Shown here one piece after another: positions 16,601 through 24,119 of a stretch of 38,124 nt of DNA. Numbering within the stretch: the first letter of the stretch is position 1; each line of letters starts with the position of its first letter. Source of the stretch: Helicobacter rodentium ATCC 700285. GTDB lineage: Bacteria; Campylobacterota; Campylobacteria; Campylobacterales; Helicobacteraceae. The notes beneath the pieces are model-generated. The model worked only from the letters and a program-made list of their open reading frames with translations, searched no databases and was not told the origin of the DNA. The translations under genes were made by a program, and so were the position numbers. The stretch spans positions 1-38,124 of the forward strand of contig NZ_JHWC01000014.1 of NCBI RefSeq assembly GCF_000687535.1, read 5' to 3'.

Positions 16601-19449
16601 TTTAAATTCTCTAATTTAGAATTAGCAATGGCTGTTTCTTTTGGATTTAATTCCCTATGTTCTCTGCCTGTCTCATCTTGTTTTTTATTATAAATGCGGA
16701 TAGGCTTTCTTAATAAGCCGTGCTCAAATAAATCAAAACAGCCTATTCTTTCAGTGGCATATTGTGAGCGGATATAAGGGCTTAAAATGTATCCATTGCC
16801 TTTAAGATTCCATTCACCAGTTTTTTCTATCAAGAATAAATCGTAATTGTTAGAATCAATTTGCAAGGTTTCCTCTATAAATTCTTTGTAATATTTAATG
16901 GGTATCCAAGTAGTTCCCAAGCTTATTGCAATATCAACAGCTTTTAAATCTTTGGGCAAAACCTGCTCCAAACTCTCTAAATTATTAACAAATTCATTGT
17001 AACCGCCTTCCACTATTTTTTTTACTTCTTTGTATTTTGCTTTAACATTTCCAGAAAGATATTTTTCAGCCAATACAAAATCAGTAGGATTTTTATGATT
17101 TCTAAAAATTAATTTTTCTTGTTGTAACACATTAAGTATTTCTGTTAATGGAAGCTCCAAATGAGATTGTAAGAATTGTAAATCAATTCTCCCATGCTCA
17201 TTAATACTAGCGATAAGTGCTTCTTGAGGAGTGGAGATTTTAATTTCTTTTTGCGCATTTATGGTTCGTTTGAAAAAAATATCCGCTTTTGTTGCGCTAG
17301 GCTCTAATGGATTAACACCCTCTTTTAGCGCAACATTTTTTGAAATACCAGCATTATAATTTTTCTCTAAAGACAAAATTTTATTTGCTTCTACATCTTC
17401 TCTGAAAGCTTTTTTATTGGCGTCTCTATTTAAAAATCCCTCTTTAGCAACAAACTCATCATAAAGATTATTTAAAAGCTTTCTTTGGGCTTCTACTAGA
17501 CTATCATTAAGCTCATTTTTTTCATATTGGATAAGAGTATTGAATTGATCTCTAATCGCGATGAGCTTTTTAATTCTCCTTTTATCGTGTTCGTTTAAAA
17601 CAGGCTTTGAAAATGTTATTTCATTATCATCGCTCCAAACTTTCATATAAACTTCATTATCATATTCAAAGTAATTGCCATCTTTTAGCTTGTCAATAAC
17701 TTCGTTATATTTTTGATATTCAGGAGATTCTTTATCAACCTTGTAATAAGAAAATTTGATTTTAGTTTCTTGGTATTGATAAATATCCTTAGGTAAAGTT
17801 TGGATAAAGTTTTCTAATGCGACTTTTAAATCTCTACCATCATTTAAGCATTCCAAATCGTATCCATATTGAGAGCTTTTAATATCCATTTTCCCTAAAA
17901 TGTTTTGAGGATGATTTTTAAAATACTCATTAATATGAAAGCCACTTAAAATAACAGGTTCTATACCTCTTTTTTCAGCTTCTTCAAAGTGATTATCGTA
18001 ATATTTTACGCTTTCTAGCCACGCATTATCTACGCTTAAATCTTTACCTTTTTTAAAAAAGATAATATCTGTTGTAACTTCGGTATTAGCTCGTTTTTTA
18101 AAAGCGTTATTTGGCAACCTCACTGCTCCTAAGAATGTTGCTTGTTTTGCTATATATTCTCTAATTAAATTATTCTTAGAATCCAAAAAATAGCTTGATA
18201 CAACAAAGGCAGCAATACCACCATCTTTTAAATTTTTAATGGAGTTTCCAATAAAATAGTTATGCACACTCGTTTTGTTTAGAGTAGTATCGCTTGGATC
18301 TAAAATCTTTTTTTGTCCAAAAGGAGGATTTCCGATAAAAGCATCATAAGGCTTATGAAATAGATGATGTTGAAAAGCTTTATTGTAGATAGTTTGATTT
18401 GGGTGCAAATTTTTCAAGATATTTGAGCTTATAGTATCAAGCTCAATACAGGTAAAATGATATTTATCGCTGTAATTTTTAGCGTAGGATAGAAATGAGC
18501 CTATTCCTGCGCTTGGTTCAAAAATTTCTTTTGCGTGATTGTCATTATTAAAACCCAGCTGATTAAGACCTTGATAAATGGTATCAATAATGATTTTTGG
18601 AGTGTAGAAAGCGTCTAAAGTTGAAGTTTTTGCATCTTCATATTCTGTGTAGTCAAGTAAGGTAATGAGTTCTTTAAATTCCTGTTCCCACTCTTTATTG
18701 TAATGATCAAAAGCTTGTGGGATTCCGCCCCACCCTGAAAATCTATTAAGAATTTCTTGCTCTTCTTTGGTGGCATAGCGATTTTCTTTTTCTATAGTTT
18801 TTAAGAGTTTAACAGCCTGAATATTTTTTTGAAATCTATCTTTTAAAGAACCAAGATAGACTTCATCATCACTTATAAAATCTAATTTTTCAGATTTGAA
18901 GCTTCTTCTTTCAAGTCCATCATTTCTTGTTGTAGTCCCCAATATTGATTGTTGATTGTTTCCTCTTGCGTCTGTTTCTTGTCTTGATTCATCATCTCTT
19001 GAAACAAAGGAGAATAAATTTGTGGTTTTACTGCTATGAAATGATTGAGATTGATTTGCGCTTCTGCTAGTATCTCCATATCCGTGATTCCCTGCATTCT
19101 CTGCTGCTCCGCTTCCTTGCTCTCTAAAATTTCTAGTTCCATTTCCGCTTGTGGAAGTGCTAGTGTCGTTAGTTCTGACATTCCTAGAGCTTTGATTGTG
19201 TTGGGATAAATTTCCGCCCATCTCTCTAGTATTATTAGGCTGTATTGTGGAATCTTCTTGTCTATCCAAAGTTGATGTATCTGATGAAATGCCACTTCGT
19301 TTAAAGCCATTTTCAATCTCTCCATATTTGGATAATTCTCTATTCTGTTGCTCATTTTGTTCTCCTGTAAATTCTAATTCTATAAAGTCAAATAAATTCC
19401 GACCACCATAACGCTTTTCGTCTTCAAGTTGCTTTTTTGTTTTTCGCAT
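13639..19449 (-). CDS. DarB-like methylase/helicase, antirestriction-type giant protein
   Basis: A 1936-residue protein. Residues ~55-190 are low-complexity (Ser, Thr, Asn, Gly, Arg). An N6-adenine methylase domain follows, with motif I FEPSAGIGSF near residue 310 and motif IV IGNPPFGQ near 375. The C-terminal half is a SNF2/DEAD-type helicase: GAGKT near residue 1023, IIDEAHEFKN near 1185 and QRSGRVIRQGNE near 1576. This layout is that of phage P1 DarB and related plasmid proteins, which protect incoming DNA from restriction. It could act in the recipient, although no shared tail motif is seen at its end. A second gene is overprinted on its low-complexity region (18882-19355). The gene lies downstream of parA and the RHH gene on the same strand. 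Confidence 0.88.
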   Translation of the reverse strand: MRKTKKQLEDEKRYGGRNLFDFIELEFTGEQNEQQNRELSKYGEIENGFKRSGISSDTSTLDRQEDSTIQPNNTREMGGNLSQHNQSSRNVRTNDTSTSTSGNGTRNFREQGSGAAENAGNHGYGDTSRSANQSQSFHSSKTTNLFSFVSRDDESRQETDARGNNQQSILGTTTRNDGLERRSFKSEKLDFISDDEVYLGSLKDRFQKNIQAVKLLKTIEKENRYATKEEQEILNRFSGWGGIPQAFDHYNKEWEQEFKELITLLDYTEYEDAKTSTLDAFYTPKIIIDTIYQGLNQLGFNNDNHAKEIFEPSAGIGSFLSYAKNYSDKYHFTCIELDTISSNILKNLHPNQTIYNKAFQHHLFHKPYDAFIGNPPFGQKKILDPSDTTLNKTSVHNYFIGNSIKNLKDGGIAAFVVSSYFLDSKNNLIREYIAKQATFLGAVRLPNNAFKKRANTEVTTDIIFFKKGKDLSVDNAWLESVKYYDNHFEEAEKRGIEPVILSGFHINEYFKNHPQNILGKMDIKSSQYGYDLECLNDGRDLKVALENFIQTLPKDIYQYQETKIKFSYYKVDKESPEYQKYNEVIDKLKDGNYFEYDNEVYMKVWSDDNEITFSKPVLNEHDKRRIKKLIAIRDQFNTLIQYEKNELNDSLVEAQRKLLNNLYDEFVAKEGFLNRDANKKAFREDVEANKILSLEKNYNAGISKNVALKEGVNPLEPSATKADIFFKRTINAQKEIKISTPQEALIASINEHGRIDLQFLQSHLELPLTEILNVLQQEKLIFRNHKNPTDFVLAEKYLSGNVKAKYKEVKKIVEGGYNEFVNNLESLEQVLPKDLKAVDIAISLGTTWIPIKYYKEFIEETLQIDSNNYDLFLIEKTGEWNLKGNGYILSPYIRSQYATERIGCFDLFEHGLLRKPIRIYNKKQDETGREHRELNPKETAIANSKLENLKNEFIEWIYKDYDRRTDLENIYNERFNTNIEPQYKGDNLNLPNFNANIALKKHQKNAIYRAIQENSIIFDHQVGAGKTLVAICSVMEQKRMGLLNKPLIVVPNHLARQWNDEFYHAYANANILVANNDDLKKDNREKFFSKIATNNYDAIIMTHSQFKLIPAPYEIIKKQYEEDISILEETLEQKQNDENAMRYSVKDLEKRIENFKVKLEDLQTAHRKSKAIDFSELGIDALIIDEAHEFKNLLITTSMGDISGLGNLKGSQKAYDLYCKTKYIHEQNKKLYFLTGTPISNSITELYTLQRYIQPDVLEEKRIQSFDAWASTFGEVTNAWELDSSGINYKIVARFNKFKNVPELSTMYKSVADIVTNADIMKFQKNFVPKLYNDKPINVVAPRSEAIAEFIGIQDENGMWNKGSIVWRMEHQQEDISRNNLLACTTDARKAGLDFRLINPYYDDYADSKINKLVENVYNEYNTWNNDKGTQLIFCDLSTPKQHSQKIILDNNEITPKSKQDKEEEFININEAIEQTEEESNKSLDELLAEQSKFDVYTDILKKLVSMGIPQNEIRFIHDSKTDLQKAQLFADMNSGKARILIGSTQKMGAGTNVQKRIVALHHLDCPWRPSDLEQRSGRVIRQGNELFMRDPQNFRVKEFRYATERTYDARMWQVIESKARSIEQFRKAGSSVRTLEDITSGAADAAEMKAEATENPLILLQVQLNSDLRQEEMLYSGYKRQIHNNEESLKNNISKVDYLKNNVLAYKTLKGIAELNNNENFQGKYYEIQSDENVAKDFIVFKDDNSDSNKGKQKEIELIFDKNIEAISKDYQKEYKILEYKGLLISGEKTSLDTLSFYISTLDGKTFVEPENLVYKQDSQLLSLANEVSFRGFMTKVNNFYNNLEKFISSKDSQIQKLEAEITELKSVTGENTPAYKRKDYLEALREDNRAVMSEIEKMSKQKDYKSSFTPKSAGILESLNKSNEIAKENDLQLN
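18882..19355 (-). CDS. Overprinted 157-residue protein inside the DarB-like gene
   Basis: A same-strand frame with ATG at 19355 preceded by AGGAGAACAAA, a strong Shine-Dalgarno at good spacing. The product reads like an ordinary globular, mostly helical protein: LIILERWAEIYPNTIKALG, MELEILESKEAEQQRMQ, INLNHFIAVKPQIYSPLFQE, with an acidic C-terminal helix. By contrast the DarB frame over the same bases is a Ser/Thr/Asn/Gly-rich linker with no visible motif. Length, ribosome site and composition together argue that this frame is translated. I do not recognise the family. A plausible role is a small partner of the DarB-like protein. Confidence 0.75.
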   Translation of the reverse strand: MSNRIENYPNMERLKMALNEVAFHQIHQLWIDKKIPQYSLIILERWAEIYPNTIKALGMSELTTLALPQAEMELEILESKEAEQQRMQGITDMEILAEAQINLNHFIAVKPQIYSPLFQEMMNQDKKQTQEETINNQYWGLQQEMMDLKEEASNLKN

Positions 19450-19494
19450 TTGTATCCTTGTAGTTTTGTTTTTTGCAAGGATATTTTAGCATTA

Positions 19495-19764
19495 TTATTC
19501 ACCGACATTTAGAACCCTAGCTTCTTTCAAAATTAACTTTCTTATGTAGGAGCTGCTCTCGCTGCTCAAATCTAATTCCATTAATTTTTTTAAAATGTCG
19601 TGTTCTTTTTGATTCAGTCTGCACACTATTATATGTTCTCTCCTTAATTCTTTATCAATAATTTTTCGCCCAGAAGACTTTTTTTTGTCTGCCTTTCCAT
19701 AAGTCTTTTGCGAAGTTGGTTCAGAGTTTAGTGCTTCAGCAATTGTAAAGGGTTTTTTCTCCAT
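19495..19764 (-). CDS. RHH partition/regulatory protein
   Basis: An 89-residue basic protein. Residues ~43-80 (EHIIVCRLNQKEHDILKKLM...SSYIRKLILKEA) have the ribbon-helix-helix pattern: a short strand and two helices. The N-terminal ~40 residues are charged and probably unstructured, as in centromere-binding proteins paired with small ParA proteins. It starts one base after parA ends on the same strand. It may bind the palindromic AT-rich repeats upstream of parA and related repeats elsewhere (20345-20409, 21792-21856), as the omega protein of pSM19035 does at its promoters; that is inference. Confidence 0.75.
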   Translation of the reverse strand: MEKKPFTIAEALNSEPTSQKTYGKADKKKSSGRKIIDKELRREHIIVCRLNQKEHDILKKLMELDLSSESSSYIRKLILKEARVLNVGE

Positions 19765-19765
19765 A

Positions 19766-20326
19766 TTATTTCTCCTCTGTAATGAAATTTAAAAGCTTTT
19801 GGTATTCATTGAAAAAATTTGTGTAGCTCAATCTTGAAAGATTGTTTTCATTATAGAGTTCTGTAAAAGAAGCTCCGCTACTCATTGAATTTTCAATAAT
19901 TTTTGAAAACTTAAAAAAGAAAAGATTTAAGTCTGTAAAGTTGCTCTCAAGCGTTTCGCAGATTTGATTTTTTTCTTTTTCATCTCTGTAATCTGTTACT
20001 AGAATGCAAACTTTAGCATTATTACCTATTTCATTTAAGGTTTCTAATGTCCTAAGTAAAGAATTATAATTGCTAGTGCAAGGAACAATAATGCAATCAC
20101 TATCTTTGACAATTTCTAATATTCCCTTTTCCACAAAACCACCAAAATCATAAACGCAATTATCTATTTTTTTTGGAGTCGGTAAGATTTTTGCCTTTTG
20201 GGGATAAATCTTTTCTATAATGGAATTATCGTTGCTTTGGAGGAAGTATCCTAAATCTTTAGCAATTGAAAAAGCAAAAGGAGTTTTACCAACGCCGCCC
20301 TTTTTGTTGATAACAGATATAATCAT
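19766..20326 (-). CDS. parA: ParA-family partition ATPase
   Basis: A 186-residue protein starting with the deviant Walker A VINKKGGVGKTPFAFSIAKD; the usual second Thr of KGGxGKTT is Pro. The Walker B region reads NCVYDFGGFVEKG, where most ParA proteins have D-x-P-P. A later strand, CIIVPCTSNYNSLLRTLE, fits the family. It is shorter than chromosomal ParA and lacks an N-terminal DNA-binding domain, like type Ib ParA. With the RHH gene that follows, it makes up the plasmid partition operon. An AT-rich repeat with a 15-bp palindrome lies immediately upstream and is a candidate centromere/operator. Confidence 0.85.
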   Translation of the reverse strand: MIISVINKKGGVGKTPFAFSIAKDLGYFLQSNDNSIIEKIYPQKAKILPTPKKIDNCVYDFGGFVEKGILEIVKDSDCIIVPCTSNYNSLLRTLETLNEIGNNAKVCILVTDYRDEKEKNQICETLESNFTDLNLFFFKFSKIIENSMSSGASFTELYNENNLSRLSYTNFFNEYQKLLNFITEEK

Positions 20327-20344
20327 CGCAGAATCCTTTTTTAT

Positions 20345-20409
20345 GTTAATTAATAGTAACTATTATATATTATTAATTATTAATGTATATTAAAAATTGA
20401 TTTAAATAA
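20345..20409. repeat. 65-bp AT-rich repeat upstream of parA (candidate parS/operator)
   Basis: Matches 21792-21856 at 63 of 65 bases. It contains the perfect 15-bp palindrome TAATAGTAACTATTA (20351-20365). The following bases to 20450 also resemble the tail of the other copy (ATTAGTTATTAATA and TTAATTTTAATTAACT). Located just ahead of parA, it could be the centromere and operator bound by the RHH protein. Confidence 0.7.
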
Positions 20410-20449
20410 TTATTAGTTATTAATATATATTAAAATTAATTTTAATTAA

Positions 20450-20833
20450 CTAATGTTGCTCTGTTTCGTGGATATTGCCAATAACCTCACAAGATTCTGT
20501 ATTAATCCAAGAAAAATCTTCATCATCATTTTCGTTTTCTATATTTATAACGATAAACTTTCTTTCAGAATCTAGCGCAACTCTAACTTTATCCCCATTT
20601 TCTGTTATAAGAATATCTCCCTCAAAAATCTTTTTATTATTTTCATCAACTTTTCCTGTCCAAAGTTCAATTTTACAATCTTGTAAATTCTCATCACTTA
20701 GTCTTGATTTAGCCTCATTGCCAACAAGAAAGTGAAACTTCTTAGCAGGACAATCTGCATTATTACAATTACAATACTCGCCTTTTTCATTAGGCTTTGG
20801 CACGATTCTAAACTCAAAGTCTTTTACTAACAT
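20450..20833 (-). CDS. YopX-family phage-type protein
   Basis: A 127-residue protein. The core IELWTGKVDENNKKIFEGDIL near residues 52-72, and the end SCEVIGNIHETEQ, match the YopX family pattern (phage and plasmid proteins of unknown function, small beta-barrel). The N-terminal region adds CNCNNADCPAKKFHF, a Cys cluster that could bind metal. It overlaps the end of the DUF5131 gene by seven bases, so the two are co-translated. Confidence 0.8.
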   Translation of the reverse strand: MLVKDFEFRIVPKPNEKGEYCNCNNADCPAKKFHFLVGNEAKSRLSDENLQDCKIELWTGKVDENNKKIFEGDILITENGDKVRVALDSERKFIVINIENENDDEDFSWINTESCEVIGNIHETEQH

Positions 20834-21771
20834 CTTGGAAACTCCTTTGTATTGTAGATATTCTCTATAAAGCTATTACTATGAGATTCTAAGGGGGAAG
20901 TAATAAAGTGATTACCTTTTTGCTTAAAAAAGAATGCACAATCATAATCTTTGCATTGCTCATACAAATCTATTACCCATTCTTCTTTTGTTGCTCTTGC
21001 TCTATTGCCACTCTCTCCCCCTACAATAACCCAATCAAGACAAGTAGAATCATTGTCTTTTGCAAGGTATTTAGTAAGATTTATACTCTCTAGCATAGGC
21101 TCAACACTGACAAAGACTTTACACCCTGTAATCTCTTTTATCTTTAATAAATCTGGGATTCTTAAATCTGCCATTTCTTGATTTTCTGCTGTTACTCCAA
21201 GCCAAACATTCTTTTTTAAATTTTTATAGAGAGTATCATCATAGTCATTTTCTGTTTCTCTCATTTGTAAAACATTATTAAAATAAAAAAGCATTCTATC
21301 TGCACGCTTAGTAAGAACTTGAAAGGTTAAATCTTCCCTTTCTTCCATAAGGGTAAAAGTGTTAAATATATCTAAAAAATCTATATCTTTATGGAATAAA
21401 TCACTCATACTACATACAAAGATTTTACTACCACTTTTATATTTCTTTTTATCTAAAATTTCATCTGCTTTAAAATTGTGGAATAAAACTTTGTCCCAAC
21501 CAAAATAATACATAGGAAAGGTAAAAGCTTCGTGTTTCTTTGGACAAAGAACCTTGCCATAAAAATCTATCTTTAAATTTTCATTCTTAAGCTCTTTGCT
21601 AAACTCATATCCACATTCATTGCAACGCATTTTGGCAATTTTTGCTTTTGCCATTCCTTGTAAGCGTTTAGTCATAGCCTTAGCATAGCAATTCTGACAA
21701 GCAGGGCTTATCTGTGTGCAACCTGATATGAAATTCCAAGTGTAGTCTGTCCATTCAATTTTTGTTTTCAA
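20827..21771 (-). CDS. DUF5131 (phage Gp37/Gp68) radical-SAM-like protein
   Basis: A 314-residue protein beginning KTKIEWTDYTWNFISGC, the start of the phage Gp37/Gp68 family. The Cys cluster GCTQISPACQNCYAKAM (Cys at about 18, 25 and 28) resembles a radical-SAM iron-sulfur site. An insertion at residues ~45-80 carries CNECGYEF and CPKKHE, a possible zinc knuckle. Later FKQKGNHF and WVIVGGESGNRARA are conserved in the family. The function is unknown; it often travels with phages. Here it is paired with a YopX gene and headed by an AT-rich operator-like repeat (21792-21856). Confidence 0.82.
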   Translation of the reverse strand: MKTKIEWTDYTWNFISGCTQISPACQNCYAKAMTKRLQGMAKAKIAKMRCNECGYEFSKELKNENLKIDFYGKVLCPKKHEAFTFPMYYFGWDKVLFHNFKADEILDKKKYKSGSKIFVCSMSDLFHKDIDFLDIFNTFTLMEEREDLTFQVLTKRADRMLFYFNNVLQMRETENDYDDTLYKNLKKNVWLGVTAENQEMADLRIPDLLKIKEITGCKVFVSVEPMLESINLTKYLAKDNDSTCLDWVIVGGESGNRARATKEEWVIDLYEQCKDYDCAFFFKQKGNHFITSPLESHSNSFIENIYNTKEFPRC

Positions 21772-21791
21772 TGTGATTTTTCTCCAATCTT

Positions 21792-21856
21792 GTTAATTAA
21801 TAGTAACTATTATATACTATTAATTATTAATGTATATTAAAAATTAATTTAAATAA
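21792..21856. repeat. 65-bp AT-rich repeat upstream of the DUF5131 gene
   Basis: Differs from 20345-20409 at two positions. It contains the same palindrome TAATAGTAACTATTA (21798-21812). The DNA to 21913 continues with similar motifs (ATTATTAGTTATTAATA). It lies 20 bp ahead of the DUF5131 start, the position of an operator or promoter. Confidence 0.7.
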
Positions 21857-21913
21857 CTATAATATATTATTAATTATTATTAGTTATTAATAATATATTT
21901 AAATTAATTTTAA

Positions 21914-24115
21914 TTAACTTATATTTGGTTTCCCATCTTTCTCAAAGCAGCGATAATCGCAGCCATTTTTCCACTCGTTACAACTCCATAAAATATAGGG
22001 TTTTCCTGCCTTAGAAATTCCCTCTTTTCTAATCAAAAATCCTTTTTGACATTTAGGGCATTGGTATTCGCTCGTTTGTGGGCTAGATTCTTTTTTGGGG
22101 TTTAAATTCGGCTTACCTTTGTTGTCTTGATAGGTTGCTTTACACCCAGCGTTATACTCGCTACAACCCCAAAAATCTCCATATTTCCCCTTTCGTTTTG
22201 TTAGAAAGCCTTTATTGCATTGCGGGCATTGGATTTTTGGTTTATCCCCATTTTCCATTATTTTAAAACTTTCATTGCTACTAATTCTTTGAATCTCATT
22301 AATAACTTCTTTTGTAACTTCGTCTAAAAATTGTTTTCTGTCCAGCTCTAATGTTTCTATCATCTTTTGTTGTTCAAACCATAAAGCTGTCATATCAGGT
22401 GTAGTAAGTGATTTTGGAGAAAGCGAAATTAAATCTCTCCCTTTCTTTGTAGATTTAACAACTTGTTTTTTATCTTGGCTAACCTCTATATATCCTCTAT
22501 CAATTAAAGTTTTAATATGATTAGACCTTGTAGCAGGTGTGCCTATTCCTCCACTTTCTCCTTTTTTGTCTTTGTCTTTTTCCATAAGCAGTTTTTTAAT
22601 TCTCTCATCTCTCACATATTTAGCAACACTATTTAAATCTTTTAATAAGGTTGTCATCGTATAGTAAGGGCGTGGCTTTGTTTGTCTTTTTTCAATTTGC
22701 ACAAGAGAACATTTTGCATTATCTCCATTTTTTAGTGCCGATAAATCACAATCATTATTTTCCGATTCGCCTTCCTCTTCTGTATCTATATTTTTCCACA
22801 AGCTCCTAAAACCACTTTTTGTGGTTCTATTTTGTGTAGTTGTAAAAATTCTTTGATTTATCTCTAAATCAATGGTTGTTGTTTGGTATTCTCTAGGATT
22901 AAAAAATTGAATGATGAATCTTTTTGCAATTAAGTCATAAACGATTAGCTCATCTTTGGTTAATTGCGATGAAATTTTGTTTTGAGTAGGAATAATTCCA
23001 TAGTGCGCGGAAATATTAGAATCATTAAAAGCTTTGCCTTTTATTTTTACATCGCTCCCAGCGATCAAAGCTTCAATCTCATCATTATTTAAATTTTCTT
23101 TTATGGAGCTTAGAATCTTTGGAGCTTCTTCAAACATTGTTTCAGGCAGATACTGACAATCAGAGCGATTGTAAGTAATGGCTTTATGCTTTTCTCTTAA
23201 ATCTTGTGTGATTTTCAAGGTTTTATCAGGGCTAAATCCAAAAATTTTCGCACATTCTGCTTGTAAGACAAGTAAGTTATAAGGCAATGGTGGATATTCT
23301 TTTTTGTTTTCTATTTTTAAATTGATTTTTGCATTTTGACTTTCACAAGCATTTTTAATATCTTTTGCGATATTCTCATCCAAGATTTTTTCTTCTGTTT
23401 TCAATCGCGCTTTGAAGATATTGTTATTAATTTCAAAATCACCAATCAAAGAGAAATAATCTATACTTTTAAAGCCTTCAAATTCTTTATCCCTAGCAAC
23501 TACTAGCCCCAAAATAGGTGTTTGCACTCTGCCAACACTAAGAGAGTTTTTATCCGTATATCCATTTTGTCGGGCTTGTATTGTATAAGCTCGTGTGAGA
23601 TTAAAACCCACAATCCAATCTGCTTGACTTCTTGCAAAGCCTCTCTCGCTCATTCCTTTAAAATCGGTATTTGGCTTAATTTTAGCTATCTCTTCTTTAA
23701 CTGCTTTTGGCGTTAAATCATTGATTAAAACCCTAAATACAGGCTTAGAGGTTTTAGAATACATAATAATTTCATCAACTAAAATTTGTCCCTCATCATC
23801 AGCATCACCACAATTTACAATGGAATCTATTGTATTGCTATTTATGAAATCGCAAATAATTTTAAGCTGCTCTTTACTATCCTTTTTAGGAAGATATTTA
23901 AATTCCTTAATGGGAAAGGGCAAATCTTCAAGCTTCCATAGTTTGTATTTTTCATCATATTCTTCAGGTTTAGCAAGTTCCAATATATGACCAAAAGCCC
24001 AAGTAACAATATCATTACCCTTTTGAATATATCCTTTTCCGCTCTTATAGCTTCCCTCTAATCCTTCCGCAATCGCTCTGCCCAATTCAGGCTTTTCTGC
24101 AATGAATAATCTCAT
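21914..24115 (-). CDS. topB: DNA topoisomerase III (type IA), plasmid TraE/TopB type
   Basis: A 733-residue type IA topoisomerase. The TOPRIM domain opens with LFIAEKPELGRAIAEGLEG and has the acidic triad NCGDADDEGQILVDE near residue 97. The conserved SVGRVQTPILGLV is near 195. The catalytic Tyr is in ITYNRSDCQYL near residue 315. The C-terminal ~95 residues hold two zinc ribbons (CPQCNKGF...CSEYNAGC and CPKCQKGF...CNEWKNGC). Such enzymes on conjugative plasmids (compare RP4 TraE) are thought to resolve or decatenate transferring DNA. It follows the small tail-tagged gene by four bases and is the last gene before the repeat at 21792. Confidence 0.93.
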   Translation of the reverse strand: MRLFIAEKPELGRAIAEGLEGSYKSGKGYIQKGNDIVTWAFGHILELAKPEEYDEKYKLWKLEDLPFPIKEFKYLPKKDSKEQLKIICDFINSNTIDSIVNCGDADDEGQILVDEIIMYSKTSKPVFRVLINDLTPKAVKEEIAKIKPNTDFKGMSERGFARSQADWIVGFNLTRAYTIQARQNGYTDKNSLSVGRVQTPILGLVVARDKEFEGFKSIDYFSLIGDFEINNNIFKARLKTEEKILDENIAKDIKNACESQNAKINLKIENKKEYPPLPYNLLVLQAECAKIFGFSPDKTLKITQDLREKHKAITYNRSDCQYLPETMFEEAPKILSSIKENLNNDEIEALIAGSDVKIKGKAFNDSNISAHYGIIPTQNKISSQLTKDELIVYDLIAKRFIIQFFNPREYQTTTIDLEINQRIFTTTQNRTTKSGFRSLWKNIDTEEEGESENNDCDLSALKNGDNAKCSLVQIEKRQTKPRPYYTMTTLLKDLNSVAKYVRDERIKKLLMEKDKDKKGESGGIGTPATRSNHIKTLIDRGYIEVSQDKKQVVKSTKKGRDLISLSPKSLTTPDMTALWFEQQKMIETLELDRKQFLDEVTKEVINEIQRISSNESFKIMENGDKPKIQCPQCNKGFLTKRKGKYGDFWGCSEYNAGCKATYQDNKGKPNLNPKKESSPQTSEYQCPKCQKGFLIRKEGISKAGKPYILWSCNEWKNGCDYRCFEKDGKPNIS

Positions 24116-24119
24116 TTTT

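Noticed and set aside
20341-20450. CRISPR-like repeats in AT-rich gaps
   Set aside because: The repeats are AT-rich palindromic boxes without regular unit-spacer structure, and no cas genes are near. VapD is Cas2-like in fold but is not a CRISPR protein.
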